A stretch of DNA of 64,000 bases from Paraburkholderia ginsengisoli NBRC 100965. GTDB taxonomy: Bacteria > Pseudomonadota > Gammaproteobacteria > Burkholderiales > Burkholderiaceae. Positions 16,655-25,836 of this stretch are shown here, one piece after another. The position numbers and the translations under genes are program-made. The DNA lies in contig NZ_BBJF01000018.1 in NCBI RefSeq assembly GCF_000739735.1, forward strand, positions 124,001-188,000, in the 5' to 3' direction. The notes beneath the pieces are model-generated. The model was given only the letters and a program-made list of their open reading frames with translations, made no database searches and was not told where the DNA came from. Numbering within the stretch: the stretch's first letter is position 1; the number at the start of each line of letters is the position of its first letter.

Positions 16655-18235
16655 TCATTCGCCCGGTGGAAATTCCTGCTTCAACGCGACGCCGACCCGC
16701 GCCAGCACGTCGTCCCAATCGCCTCGCTGTGTCTGCGTGAAAAGACGCAGGCCGGGATACCAGGGACTGTCGTCGCGGCCGCGCAGCCAGCGCCAGCAGC
16801 CCGCGAAACGGTTCAGCAACCAGACTGGTTTGCCCAGCGCGGCAGCAAGATGCGCCACTGAGGTATCGACGGAAATCACCAGATCGAGGTTGTCGATCAA
16901 CGCGGCGGTATCTGCGAAATCCGAGAGTTCATCAGTCCAGTCGGTTAAACGCGCCTGGCTGACGGCGTCGGCGAGTTTCGTGGGATCGTCGGTCTTTTGC
17001 AGACTGATCCAGCGCACGTGGCGCAGCGCGAGCAGCGGCGCGATCTGCGTGGCCACGAGGCTGCGGCGGCGGTCCACCGCAATGCCTGAATGGCCGCCCG
17101 CCCACACGATGCCGACGCGCGGCAAATGCGCGGCAGGCAGCGCTTCGAGCCGCGCACGCCAGTCGCCGGCGCGCGCGGCGTCGGCATGCAGATAGGGACG
17201 CGCGGCCGGGATCGTGGCGACGCGGGTGCCGAAAGCCATCGGCAGGGACATCAGCGGGCAGTAACGATCCCAGTGGCTCAGATCGGCCGGCACCGCGTCG
17301 AGCAGCACGAGGCCCGGCCAGCGCGCGCACAACGACTGCTCGTACAGGCGACGCAACGGCGGCGGGCACACGTACCCCACTCGGGAAAAATCCCCGAGCG
17401 CTAACGGCAAGTAGCGTACGAACTGCAGACTGTCGCCATAGCCTTGCTCGTCGAGGACGAGCAGACGTTCATCGGATGCGCGCTCGGGGCGCACGCCTTC
17501 GGCAATGAACGCTCCGTCGCCCAACCATCGCGGCAGCGCGACTTGCACGGGCTGCGGTGCGGGCCGGCCATCAGCTTGTTTGAAGCTGACCCAGCGGTCT
17601 TCGAAATACGGCCATCCCTCTTCGTAGCGGCCGGTGGCGAGCAAAACCATTGCGAGGTTGTTGCGGGCGACGAGGTTCGTCGGCGCCAGTTCGAGCGCGC
17701 GCCGATAGTACCGCTCGGCGTCTTCCGTCGCACCGAGATCCGCGTGGATGCGCCCCAGATTGTTGTGCGCCGCCGAGTGTTGCGGGTCGATTTCGAGCGT
17801 TCGACGGTAGCTGATTTCGGCGTCTTCGAGACGCTCGAGGTGTTGCAGCGTTAGCCCGAGGTTGTAGTGCAGCGCGACGAAATCCGGTTGTAGCGCGAGG
17901 CCTTGCCGCAGGCTGCCGACCGCTCGCGGATAGTCGCCGAGTTTGAGTTGAATCGCGTAAAGCGTGTTGTACAGAATCGGTTCGGGGCGAATGCGGATCG
18001 CACGTTCGAGCCAGTCCCGCGCGCTTTGTGTGTGACCACCCACCAGGGCGAGCAAACCTTGCAGATGGATCGCGCCGACATGCTCGCTGTCATGCGCGAG
18101 GATTCGATCGGCGAGCGCTTGCACCGCGTCAAAGCGGCCGGCTTGATAGGCCGCTATGGCTTCGTCGTGGAGGCTCGATGTGTCGATGGAATCTGCTGGC
18201 TGAGAAACGGGCATGGTTGGCGACCGAGCGTCCAT
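16655..18235 (-). CDS. TPR-repeat protein with GT9/GT41-like C-terminal domain
   Basis: This 526-residue protein has about six tetratricopeptide repeats (residues 20-225; for example AAHNNLGRIHADLGATEDAE). A domain follows resembling the glycosyltransferase part of TPR-glycosyltransferases: LLVLDEQGYGDSLQFVRYLP near 275, RVGIVWAGG near 385, and the nucleotide-sugar-site-like DLVISVDTSVAHLAAALGKPV near 465. No signal peptide or membrane helix is visible. It may transfer a sugar to a protein or surface polymer, but acceptor and donor are unknown. The start is uncertain: ATG at 18235 or 18214, neither with a clear ribosome site. It appears to be transcribed alone. Confidence 0.8.
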   Translation of the reverse strand: MDARSPTMPVSQPADSIDTSSLHDEAIAAYQAGRFDAVQALADRILAHDSEHVGAIHLQGLLALVGGHTQSARDWLERAIRIRPEPILYNTLYAIQLKLGDYPRAVGSLRQGLALQPDFVALHYNLGLTLQHLERLEDAEISYRRTLEIDPQHSAAHNNLGRIHADLGATEDAERYYRRALELAPTNLVARNNLAMVLLATGRYEEGWPYFEDRWVSFKQADGRPAPQPVQVALPRWLGDGAFIAEGVRPERASDERLLVLDEQGYGDSLQFVRYLPLALGDFSRVGYVCPPPLRRLYEQSLCARWPGLVLLDAVPADLSHWDRYCPLMSLPMAFGTRVATIPAARPYLHADAARAGDWRARLEALPAAHLPRVGIVWAGGHSGIAVDRRRSLVATQIAPLLALRHVRWISLQKTDDPTKLADAVSQARLTDWTDELSDFADTAALIDNLDLVISVDTSVAHLAAALGKPVWLLNRFAGCWRWLRGRDDSPWYPGLRLFTQTQRGDWDDVLARVGVALKQEFPPGE

Positions 18236-18459
18236 GACGCACCGGTCGCTCGATTTCTATTGAACGGAAATTATGTGTGAGGTGCGGGGGGGCGTCTTTA
18301 GGAGCGTTCTGAAACGCGTGGGTGTCGGGCGCTACGCTTCGCGTCAGTGCGGCACACCGTATGACTGGCTCGCGAGTGAACGGAGCGGAGGTTGTCGTTG
18401 CGGATTGCGCGCGCCTGCCGCGCATCCGGCCACCATCGTCACAAGCACACGACGACCGC

Positions 18460-19713
18460 CTAGTCGTACCCACCCACCGTCAACAGCTTCATCGCCACGC
18501 GATAGCTCGTATAAGCCAGCCAGTTCAGCGCACGCTCGCCGGCCGGACGCGACTCGTAGTGCGCTTCGTCGATACGGCGTGAATCCTTGAACGCATCGAG
18601 TATCGCCTCGCGCAATGCGTCGATCGACGGGTCGTTCACCAGCACGACGTTCGCTTCGTTGTTGAGCATCAAACTCAGCGCATCGAGGTTCGACGAACCC
18701 ACGGTCCCCCAGGACGAATCCACCACGGCGACCTTGCCGTGCAGCAGCGTCTTCTCATACTCGGCGATCTGCACGCCGGCCTTGAGCAGCGCATGGTAAA
18801 GAAACGGCACCGCGTAATCAAGCGCCTTGAACTCCTTGCGCCCGATGATCAGCTTCACCACCACACCGCGTCGTGCCGCGAACACCAGCGCGCGCCGCAG
18901 CTTGCGCCCCGGCATGAAGTACGGATTGGCCAGCAGTATTTCGTGACGCGCCTGGCCGATCGCGGCCAGATACGCCTTTTCGATCGCGCGGCGATTGATC
19001 AGGTTATCGCGCGCGACGAACGCCACGCATGGCTGCCCGCCGGCCCACAGCTCCTCGTTGCGGCGGCGCCGACGCCGCCGCAAGCTGCCGAGCGACGCGG
19101 GGGTATGCGTTCCCAGATCCGGTTCCATCGCCTCGATCGGCCGATGCCCGAGTTGAATCCGCCGCCACTGCACCTCGAACGCCTGACGGACGTCGGCGAC
19201 CACTGGCCCGTGCAACTCGACCGCGAAATCCCAGCGCCGGTAGGGCAATGTCTCGCCGTTGTTCTCATAGTCGTCGACGATGTTGATCCCACCGCAATAC
19301 GCAAACTGATCGTCGATCACGGCGAGCTTGCGGTGCGTGCGCGAAAAGCCGAAGCGCCCGAACAGATGCGGGTTGTAGATGCGATGATCGACGCCGGCAA
19401 GCGGCCACTCGTTGAACATCGGCAGACGCGCGGTGCCGATGCCGTCGGTGATCACGCGCACCTTCACGCCGCGCGACGCCGCGCGCAGCAATGCCGCGCT
19501 GACTTCCTTCCCGGCGGCGTCGCCGCAGAAGATATAGGTTTCCAGAACGACGTCGTGCTGCGCGGCATCGATCCGTTCGATCAGCGCGTCGAAAAAAGCG
19601 TCACCCGAGCGCAGCAACCTGACTTCGTTGCCGCTGGTGAAGCGATAACGCTGCCAATAACGGCGGCCAAGCAGCGCGTGACGCAGCCGGGAGAAACGAC
19701 CACCCGCGCTCAC
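18460..19713 (-). CDS. clsB: Cardiolipin synthase B (phospholipase D family)
   Basis: This 417-residue protein has two HKD phospholipase-D motifs: RTHRKLAVIDD (His127) and LLHGKVAVVDSS with downstream GSSNLD (His325). ClsB joins phosphatidyl groups to make cardiolipin at the inner membrane. The start is GTG at 19713, overlapping the nudB stop as GTGA, so the two genes are translationally coupled; the frame remains open upstream inside nudB. An odd run of seven Arg residues (about 212-218) lies between the two motifs. A different PLD-type transferase is the alternative. Confidence 0.87.
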   Translation of the reverse strand: MSAGGRFSRLRHALLGRRYWQRYRFTSGNEVRLLRSGDAFFDALIERIDAAQHDVVLETYIFCGDAAGKEVSAALLRAASRGVKVRVITDGIGTARLPMFNEWPLAGVDHRIYNPHLFGRFGFSRTHRKLAVIDDQFAYCGGINIVDDYENNGETLPYRRWDFAVELHGPVVADVRQAFEVQWRRIQLGHRPIEAMEPDLGTHTPASLGSLRRRRRRRNEELWAGGQPCVAFVARDNLINRRAIEKAYLAAIGQARHEILLANPYFMPGRKLRRALVFAARRGVVVKLIIGRKEFKALDYAVPFLYHALLKAGVQIAEYEKTLLHGKVAVVDSSWGTVGSSNLDALSLMLNNEANVVLVNDPSIDALREAILDAFKDSRRIDEAHYESRPAGERALNWLAYTSYRVAMKLLTVGGYD

Positions 19714-20213
19714 CGGCTGCGCCCCGCGACATGGGCGTTCGCCGAACGCGCGGCGAGCCGCCTCGGCAATTGCAAGATCGCATCCGCATTCGACGACGAG
19801 AAGCAGCGCGACGCCGCTTCCTCGTACGGCAACCACAGAAACGCGGTGTGCTCGCGCGGCGCGAGCGTCACTTCGAGTTGCTCGGGCACCTGCACGCTGA
19901 ACCAGTGTTCGGTGTTGTGGATCACGCCTTCGGCGTAGCGATGGCGGAACTCCGGATAGATCTCGTATTCGATCGAGTATTGCCAGTCGAACAACGCGCT
20001 CTGCGGCACCCGTGTTCCGCCGATCACGATGCCAGTCTCCTCGGCGACTTCGCGCGTGGCCGTCTCGACGAGCGGTTCATCGAGCCGGTCTTTGGAACCG
20101 GTCACCGATTGCCAGAAACCCGCATGGTCGGCGCGCTCGATCAGCAGCACGTCGAGCGCGGGCGTATGGATGATGACGAGGACAGATTGCGGAATCTTCG
20201 GCGGTTTCGGCAT
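19710..20213 (-). CDS. nudB: Dihydroneopterin triphosphate diphosphatase NudB
   Basis: This 167-residue Nudix hydrolase removes pyrophosphate from dihydroneopterin triphosphate in folate synthesis. The Nudix box spans about residues 41-63: GSKDRLDEPLVE then TREVAEETGI, with all metal-binding Glu residues. The N-terminal PKIPQSVLVIIHTPALDVLL is typical of NudB. I chose the ATG at 20213 (MPKPPK) because it gives the usual length. It follows aspS across a terminator and is coupled to clsB by a 4-bp overlap. Confidence 0.88.
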   Translation of the reverse strand: MPKPPKIPQSVLVIIHTPALDVLLIERADHAGFWQSVTGSKDRLDEPLVETATREVAEETGIVIGGTRVPQSALFDWQYSIEYEIYPEFRHRYAEGVIHNTEHWFSVQVPEQLEVTLAPREHTAFLWLPYEEAASRCFSSSNADAILQLPRRLAARSANAHVAGRSR

Positions 20214-20315
20214 GGCGTAAAAACTGGGCGCAACGCGTGCGCGATACATGTCGGCGAGTGGTCGAATGAGCGGTCGAGAGCGTGAGCGGTCGAAAGCGGT
20301 TGCTTCGACTGTAAC

Positions 20316-20359
20316 GCAAAAAAAGAAAAAGGCGCCTGGAGTTTCCTCCTGCGCCTTTT
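20316..20359 (-). terminator. Intrinsic terminator of aspS
   Basis: A 9-bp stem (20327-20335 with 20351-20359), extended by an inner GGAG/CTCC pairing, is followed on the minus strand by a T-rich tract (TTTTTCTTTTTTT). It lies 48 bp after the aspS stop. Confidence 0.88.
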
Positions 20360-20406
20360 CGTTTGCTCGTGCTGTCGTTTTCAGACAGCAATCACTTGCA
20401 CTTGAC

Positions 20407-22206
20407 TCAAGCCTTCGGTTCCGGCGTACGCAGACGGATGTGCAGTTCGCGCAACTGGCGCTCGTCCACTTCGCTCGGTGCCTGCGTGAGCAAACACTGT
20501 GCGCGTTGCGTCTTCGGGAACGCGATCACGTCGCGGATCGAATCGGCGCCGGCCATCATCGTGACGATGCGGTCCAGACCGAATGCGATACCGCCGTGCG
20601 GCGGCGCGCCGTATTGCAGCGCGTCGAGCAGGAAACCGAACTTGGCTTGCGCTTCTTCCGCGTTGATCTTCAGCGCGCGGAACACCTTGCTCTGCACTTC
20701 TTCACGATGGATACGCACCGAACCGCCGCCGATTTCCCAGCCGTTCAGCACCATGTCGTAGGCCTTCGCGAGGCAGCGCGCCGGGTCCGTTTCGAGGTAC
20801 TCGAGGTGCTCGTCCTTCGGGCTCGTGAACGGGTGATGCGCGGCCACGTAGCGGTTGTCTTCCTCGTCGTATTCGAACATCGGGAAGTCGACCACCCACA
20901 GCGGCTTCCAGCCGGATTCGACGAGGCCGTTGGCCTTGCCGAATTCCGAGTGACCGATCTTCAGACGCAGCGCGCCGAGGCTGTCGTTCACCACCTTCGC
21001 GCGATCCGCCGCGAAGAAAATGATGTCGCCGTCTTGCGCGCCAGTGCGCTCGATGATCGCCTTGACCGCTTCGTCGTGCAGGTTCTTGACGATCGGGCTT
21101 TGCAGACCGTCACGGCCCTTCGCGACTTCGTTGACCTTGATCCACGCGAGACCCTTCGCGCCGTAGATGCGCACGAATTCCGTGTAGCTGTCGATGTCGC
21201 CGCGCGAAAGTTCGCCGCCCTTCGGTACGCGGATCGCCGCGACGCGGCCGTCCTTCGTGTTGGCCGGCGTGCTGAACACCTTGAAGTCGACGTCCTTGAC
21301 CGCATCCGTCAGGTCCGTGAATTCGAGCTTCACGCGCAGGTCCGGCTTGTCCGAACCGAAGCGGCGCATCGCTTCCGAATACAGCATGACCGGGAATTTT
21401 TCGTCCAGCGAAACGCCGATCGTTTCCTTGAACACGTGACGGATCATGTCTTCGAACAGATCGCGGATTTCCTGTTCCGACAGGAACGAGGTTTCGCAGT
21501 CGATCTGCGTGAATTCCGGTTGACGGTCGGCGCGCAGGTCTTCGTCGCGGAAGCACTTGACGATCTGGTAGTAGCGATCGAAGTTCGCCACCATCAGCAG
21601 TTGCTTGAACAGCTGCGGCGACTGCGGCAGCGCGAAGAACTGACCCGGGTTCGTACGCGACGGCACGAGGTAGTCGCGCGCGCCTTCCGGCGTGCTCTTC
21701 GTGAGCATCGGCGTTTCGATGTCGATGAAGCCCAGCGAGTCGAGATACTTGCGCGCTTCGATCGCGACGCGGTAACGCAGACGCAGGTTGTGCTGCATCT
21801 GCGGACGGCGCAGGTCGAGCACACGGTGCGTGAGGCGCGTGGTTTCCGACAGGTTGTCGTCGTCGAGCTGAAACGGCGGCGTGATCGACGCGTTCAGCAC
21901 GATCAGCTCGTGGCACAGCACTTCGATCTTGCCGCTCTTCAGCGCGGCGTTGGTCGTGCCTTCCGGACGGCTGCGCACGACACCCTTGATCTGCAGGCAG
22001 AACTCGTTGCGCACGCCTTCGGCGGCCTTGAACATCTCCGCGCGATCCGGGTCGCAGACGACCTGGACGAGCCCTTCGCGATCGCGCAGGTCGATGAAGA
22101 TGACGCCGCCATGGTCGCGGCGGCGGCTCACCCAGCCGCACAGCGAGACAGTTTGGCCCAGCCGTTCTTCGGTCACTAGACCGCAGTATTCAGTTCTCAT
22201 CGACAT
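20407..22206 (-). CDS. aspS: Aspartate--tRNA ligase
   Basis: This 599-residue class II synthetase has the bacterial architecture: OB-fold anticodon domain (1-105), catalytic core, an inserted GAD domain (about 290-420) and a C-terminal tail. Motif 2 is FRDEDLRADRQPEFTQID and motif 3 GIAFGLDRIV. Residue 32 is His in RRRDHGG. In Pseudomonas aeruginosa the equivalent His is a feature of the non-discriminating enzyme that also charges tRNA-Asn for amidation, so this one may be non-discriminating. ATG at 22206 is used; the next Met two codons later is equally possible. Confidence 0.95.
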   Translation of the reverse strand: MSMRTEYCGLVTEERLGQTVSLCGWVSRRRDHGGVIFIDLRDREGLVQVVCDPDRAEMFKAAEGVRNEFCLQIKGVVRSRPEGTTNAALKSGKIEVLCHELIVLNASITPPFQLDDDNLSETTRLTHRVLDLRRPQMQHNLRLRYRVAIEARKYLDSLGFIDIETPMLTKSTPEGARDYLVPSRTNPGQFFALPQSPQLFKQLLMVANFDRYYQIVKCFRDEDLRADRQPEFTQIDCETSFLSEQEIRDLFEDMIRHVFKETIGVSLDEKFPVMLYSEAMRRFGSDKPDLRVKLEFTDLTDAVKDVDFKVFSTPANTKDGRVAAIRVPKGGELSRGDIDSYTEFVRIYGAKGLAWIKVNEVAKGRDGLQSPIVKNLHDEAVKAIIERTGAQDGDIIFFAADRAKVVNDSLGALRLKIGHSEFGKANGLVESGWKPLWVVDFPMFEYDEEDNRYVAAHHPFTSPKDEHLEYLETDPARCLAKAYDMVLNGWEIGGGSVRIHREEVQSKVFRALKINAEEAQAKFGFLLDALQYGAPPHGGIAFGLDRIVTMMAGADSIRDVIAFPKTQRAQCLLTQAPSEVDERQLRELHIRLRTPEPKA

Positions 22207-22282
22207 GATGTTTGTCTTTCGTTTTGCATTGATTGATCGGCGCGCCGCAGTTGAACACTGCGTGAAACTTTGCGCACCGGCA

Positions 22283-22936
22283 TTACAGCGGAGGCTCGAC
22301 TGTCGTGCGGCGCACCGGCGCCGGAGGCGCGGACGGCGCCACGACGCCCATCGAGACGATGTACTTGAGCGCAGCGTCGACGGTCATGTCGAGTTCGATC
22401 ACTTCGCTCCTGGGCACCATCAGGAAGAAGCCGGACGTGGGGTTCGGCGTAGTCGGCACATAGACGCTGACGTAATCTTCTTTCAGGTGGTTGACCACGT
22501 CGCCGCCCGGAATGCCGGTCAGAAACGCGATCGTATAGGAGCCACGGCGCGGGTATTCGATCAGCAGCGCCTTGCGGAACGCATTGCCGCTGCTCGACAG
22601 CAACGTGTCGGACACCTGCTTGACGCTGGTGTAGAGCGGGCCGACCACCGGAATGTGGGCGACCAGCAGTTCCCACCACTTCACGAGCTTCTGCCCAATG
22701 AAGTTCTGCGTCAACAGCCCGACGACAAAGATGAACGCGAGCGTCAGCACCGCGCCGAGGCCGGGCAGCCGATAGCCGATGGCGCGCTCAGGCTGCCAGG
22801 AAGTCGGCAGCAGCAACAGCGTCTGGTCCATCGTGCCGATGATCAGACCGAGCACCCACAGTGTGATAGCCAAAGGCACCAGCACCAGCAGGCCGGTCAG
22901 GAACACCGATTTGAGCGTCGTTTTTTTCGTCGTCAT
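22283..22936 (-). CDS. DUF502-family inner-membrane protein
   Basis: This 217-residue protein has two strongly hydrophobic helices (about 9-30 and 62-82) near the N-terminus, then a soluble region with VPTTPNPTSGFFLMVPR (about 150-166) typical of DUF502. The function is unknown. The family regularly sits beside aspS and an FmdB-type zinc ribbon gene in betaproteobacteria, as here. The start at 22936 (MTTKK) gives the normal N-terminus; the frame continues upstream without membrane-protein character. Confidence 0.85.
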   Translation of the reverse strand: MTTKKTTLKSVFLTGLLVLVPLAITLWVLGLIIGTMDQTLLLLPTSWQPERAIGYRLPGLGAVLTLAFIFVVGLLTQNFIGQKLVKWWELLVAHIPVVGPLYTSVKQVSDTLLSSSGNAFRKALLIEYPRRGSYTIAFLTGIPGGDVVNHLKEDYVSVYVPTTPNPTSGFFLMVPRSEVIELDMTVDAALKYIVSMGVVAPSAPPAPVRRTTVEPPL

Positions 22937-23010
22937 GTGTACCGCCAGAAAGCCGCGCGAGCCGAGGCTCAACGCGCGGCGTGTGCGCCGCCCGTGAGGG
23001 CGGCAGTCCA

Positions 23011-23412
23011 CTAGGCGCTGCCGGGACCGCTCGAGTTAGCCGAGGCGGCCGGTGCGGCAGCAGGCGCGGCCGGCGTAGCGGCTGCGCTCGATGAACCGGC
23101 TGCGGCCGTACCGCTGGCCGAACCCGCATCGGAATTGGCGGCGCCGTTACCGGCGGCCGCGGCGTTCTCGCTCGCGCCATTCGACGCGCCGTTCGCGTCG
23201 GGCTTGGCCGGCGCACTGGTGCCGCCATTGCCGCCGCGGAAATCGGTCACGTACCAGCCGGAGCCCTTCAACTGGAAACCGGCGGCAGTGACCTGCTTGC
23301 GAAAGGTGTCTTTCCCGCATTCGGGACACTGCGTCAACTGGGGGTCGCTCATCTTCTGAAGCACGTCCTTCCCGAAGCCGCATGACTCGCAACGATAAGC
23401 GTAGATCGGCAT
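23011..23412 (-). CDS. FmdB-family zinc-ribbon protein with low-complexity tail
   Basis: This 133-residue protein begins with the FmdB zinc ribbon: MPIYAYRCESCG and CPECG provide two CxxC pairs (Cys8/Cys11 and Cys29/Cys32), followed by FRKQVTAAGFQLKGSGWY. After residue 60 it becomes an Ala/Gly/Ser/Asn-rich tail of about 70 residues without predicted structure. The core family is thought to be regulatory or to be involved in metal handling, without a proven role. It lies 74 bp upstream of the DUF502 gene on the same strand. Confidence 0.87.
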   Translation of the reverse strand: MPIYAYRCESCGFGKDVLQKMSDPQLTQCPECGKDTFRKQVTAAGFQLKGSGWYVTDFRGGNGGTSAPAKPDANGASNGASENAAAAGNGAANSDAGSASGTAAAGSSSAAATPAAPAAAPAASANSSGPGSA

Positions 23413-23575
23413 GAACTTTTCCCTACTGAAATCTTGTAAACGCTTGCAAAGCCTTGAATTATAGCCGCAAACGATATCCGCCCCGTGGTTTTCGGGAACC
23501 GATGCTCGACGCGACCGCCGTTGCGGTAAATGGGGGCGGCACGCGGTCGAATCAAGTGTGCGGCGGCGCGCGCTG

Positions 23576-24199
23576 TCACATGCGGCGGCGCCAGCTGAGC
23601 CAGCGCTCGCGTCCGGCGAACACGGCGATCGAATCGTTCACGGCTTCGTCTTCGATCAGCTCGAAGTATGGCGTGAGCAGCGCGTCGAGTTCGGCTCGCT
23701 CGATACCGAACGGCGGCCCCTTGGGCGTCGCGCCGATGAAATAGAAGCCCGCGAGCAGCGCGCCGCCGGGCAGCAGTTCGGCCATCCGGCGCGCATAGTC
23801 GGTGCGACGTGCCGGCGGCAATGCGCAGAGGAACGCGCGCTCGTAAATCCATGCGGGCGTGAAAGGCGGCTCATAGGTGAAGAAATCCGCCTGCTCCACC
23901 AAGTGCGCGTGTTGCGCGCCGAGTTGCTCGTGCGCCGCCGCGACGGCGGCCGACGAGAAATCGATCGCGCGGACCGGGTTGCCCTGCCCGGCGAGCCAGA
24001 CGGCCTCGTACGCGCTGCCGCACCCCGGAATCAGCACCGCTGCGCCGCGATGCCGCTCGGCGAACGCGCGGAACGCGGACGGCACGCCCGCCTGATCCCA
24101 CGGCATGAAGCCGCGCTCGAAGCGCTCGTCCCAGAACGCCGGTGAGTTGGGGTCGCGTGTCGTGAAATCGGGCGTGGTGGGTTGGGTCGGGTCGCTCAT
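23576..24199 (-). CDS. TPMT-family SAM-dependent methyltransferase
   Basis: This 207-residue class I methyltransferase resembles the thiopurine S-methyltransferase family: FWDERFERGFMPWDQAGVP (about 19-37), the SAM motif VLIPGCGSAYEA (about 52-63) and the acidic loop AIDFSSAAV. Bacterial members methylate small sulfur, selenium or tellurium compounds or other small molecules; the substrate here is unknown. Start ATG at 24199 (MSDPTQP). It lies 44 bp after ubiB and may share its transcript. Confidence 0.85.
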   Translation of the reverse strand: MSDPTQPTTPDFTTRDPNSPAFWDERFERGFMPWDQAGVPSAFRAFAERHRGAAVLIPGCGSAYEAVWLAGQGNPVRAIDFSSAAVAAAHEQLGAQHAHLVEQADFFTYEPPFTPAWIYERAFLCALPPARRTDYARRMAELLPGGALLAGFYFIGATPKGPPFGIERAELDALLTPYFELIEDEAVNDSIAVFAGRERWLSWRRRM

Positions 24200-24243
24200 C
24201 AGATGCCTCGCAGGGGTTGCGGAAGTCGCGCGGATGGTCGCAA

Positions 24244-25821
24244 TCAACCGCCGTAGGCCAGCGCCAGAAACGCGCGCGCCAGCACCGCGCCGACCCCGAT
24301 CGCGACGCCGAACAACAACAGCCCTTGCAGCAGCCGGTTGGTGCGTTTCTGCTCGAGCAGGATCTGGCGAATCATCTCGTCGTTCGCGCCGCGCGTGTTG
24401 TCATGCCGCTCGGCAAGCACGCGATGAATCAGGCGCGGCAGCTGCGGCAGCGTCTTGCTCCACTGCGGCGCCTCGATCTTCAGGCGCTCGTACCAGCCGC
24501 GCACGCCGATCTGCTCGTTCATCCAGCGTTCGAGATAAGGCTTCGCGGTCTTCCACAGGTCCAGCTCCGGATCGAGCGAGCGACCCAGCCCTTCCACGTT
24601 CAGCATGGTTTTTTGCAGCAGCACCAGTTGCGGCTGGATTTCGACATTGAAACGGCGCGAGGTCGAGAACAGGCGCATCAGCACCTGGCCGAGCGAAATG
24701 TCTTTCAGCGCGCGGTCGAAATACGGCTCGCACACTGCGCGGATCGCGCTTTCGAGTTCCTCGACGCGAGTGGTCGGCGGCACCCAGCCCGACTCCAGAT
24801 GCAGCGTGGCGACGCGATGGTAATCGCGCTTGAAGAACGCGAGGAAGTTCTGCGCGAGATAGTTCTTGTCGAAGTCCGACAGCGCGCCGATGATCCCGAA
24901 GTCCAGCGCGATATAGCGGCCGAAGTGCGCTGGATCGAGGCTCACCTGAATGTTGCCCGGGTGCATGTCGGCGTGGAAGAAACCGTCGCGGAACACCTGG
25001 GTGAAGAAAATCTCGACGCCTTCGCGCGCCAGCTTCGGAATGTCGACGCCGGCCGCGCGCAGCGTTTCGACCTGGCTGATCGGCACGCCGACCATGCGCT
25101 CCATCACCAGCACCGTGGGCGTGCAGAACTCCCAGTACATCTCCGGCACCAGCAGCAGATCGAGTCCGACGAAGTTGCGCCGCAACTGGCTGCCGTTGGC
25201 CGCCTCGCGCATCAGGTCGAGTTCGTCGTGCAGGTATTTGTCGAATTCGGCGACCACTTCGCGCGGCTTCAGGCGCTTGCCGTCGGCCCACAGGCGCTCG
25301 GCCCACACGGCGATGTCGCGCAGTAGCGCGAGGTCGGAGTCGATCACCGGCAGCATGTTCGGGCGTAGCACCTTCACCGCGACTGCCTTGCCCGCGTGCT
25401 GGCCGGCCTTCACCTTCGCGAAGTGCACCTGCGCGATCGACGCGCTCGCCACCGGCACCCGTTCGAAATCGTCGAAAAGTACGTCGACCGGCGCGCCGAG
25501 CGACTTCTCCACCAGCCCGATCGCGACCGCCGAATCGAACGGCGGCACCTGATCCTGGAGCTTCGCCAGTTCGTTGGCGATGTCCACCGGTAGCAGATCG
25601 CGCCGGGTCGACAACACCTGGCCGAACTTGACGAAGATCGGCCCGAGGCTCTCGAGCGCGAGCCGCAGACGCACGCCCGGCGGCGCGTCGAACTTGCGGC
25701 CGATCGTGGTGATACGCAGCAGCAGACGCACGCGCCGGTCGTTGACGCGGCTCAGCATCATTTCATCGAGGCCGAAACGGATGACCGTGAAAAAAATCTT
25801 GAGGAAGCGCAGAAAACGCAT
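24244..25821 (-). CDS. ubiB: Ubiquinone biosynthesis kinase-like protein UbiB
   Basis: This 525-residue atypical kinase/ATPase is needed for ubiquinone synthesis at the inner membrane. It shows the family's KxGQ motif (KFGQ, 65-68), the Ala-rich loop VASASIAQVHFAK, HADMHPGN, the metal-binding ALDFGIIG, and two C-terminal hydrophobic helices ending LLLFGVAIGVGAVLARAF. It follows ubiJ by 15 bp, so the two are co-transcribed. Confidence 0.93.
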   Translation of the reverse strand: MRFLRFLKIFFTVIRFGLDEMMLSRVNDRRVRLLLRITTIGRKFDAPPGVRLRLALESLGPIFVKFGQVLSTRRDLLPVDIANELAKLQDQVPPFDSAVAIGLVEKSLGAPVDVLFDDFERVPVASASIAQVHFAKVKAGQHAGKAVAVKVLRPNMLPVIDSDLALLRDIAVWAERLWADGKRLKPREVVAEFDKYLHDELDLMREAANGSQLRRNFVGLDLLLVPEMYWEFCTPTVLVMERMVGVPISQVETLRAAGVDIPKLAREGVEIFFTQVFRDGFFHADMHPGNIQVSLDPAHFGRYIALDFGIIGALSDFDKNYLAQNFLAFFKRDYHRVATLHLESGWVPPTTRVEELESAIRAVCEPYFDRALKDISLGQVLMRLFSTSRRFNVEIQPQLVLLQKTMLNVEGLGRSLDPELDLWKTAKPYLERWMNEQIGVRGWYERLKIEAPQWSKTLPQLPRLIHRVLAERHDNTRGANDEMIRQILLEQKRTNRLLQGLLLFGVAIGVGAVLARAFLALAYGG

Positions 25822-25836
25822 AGTTGTGCCCGGTGA

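Noticed and set aside
18960..19100. Seven consecutive Arg residues in ClsB as a frameshift sign
   Set aside because: Both HKD motifs are in the same frame on either side and the total length is normal, so it is a basic insertion rather than a frame error.
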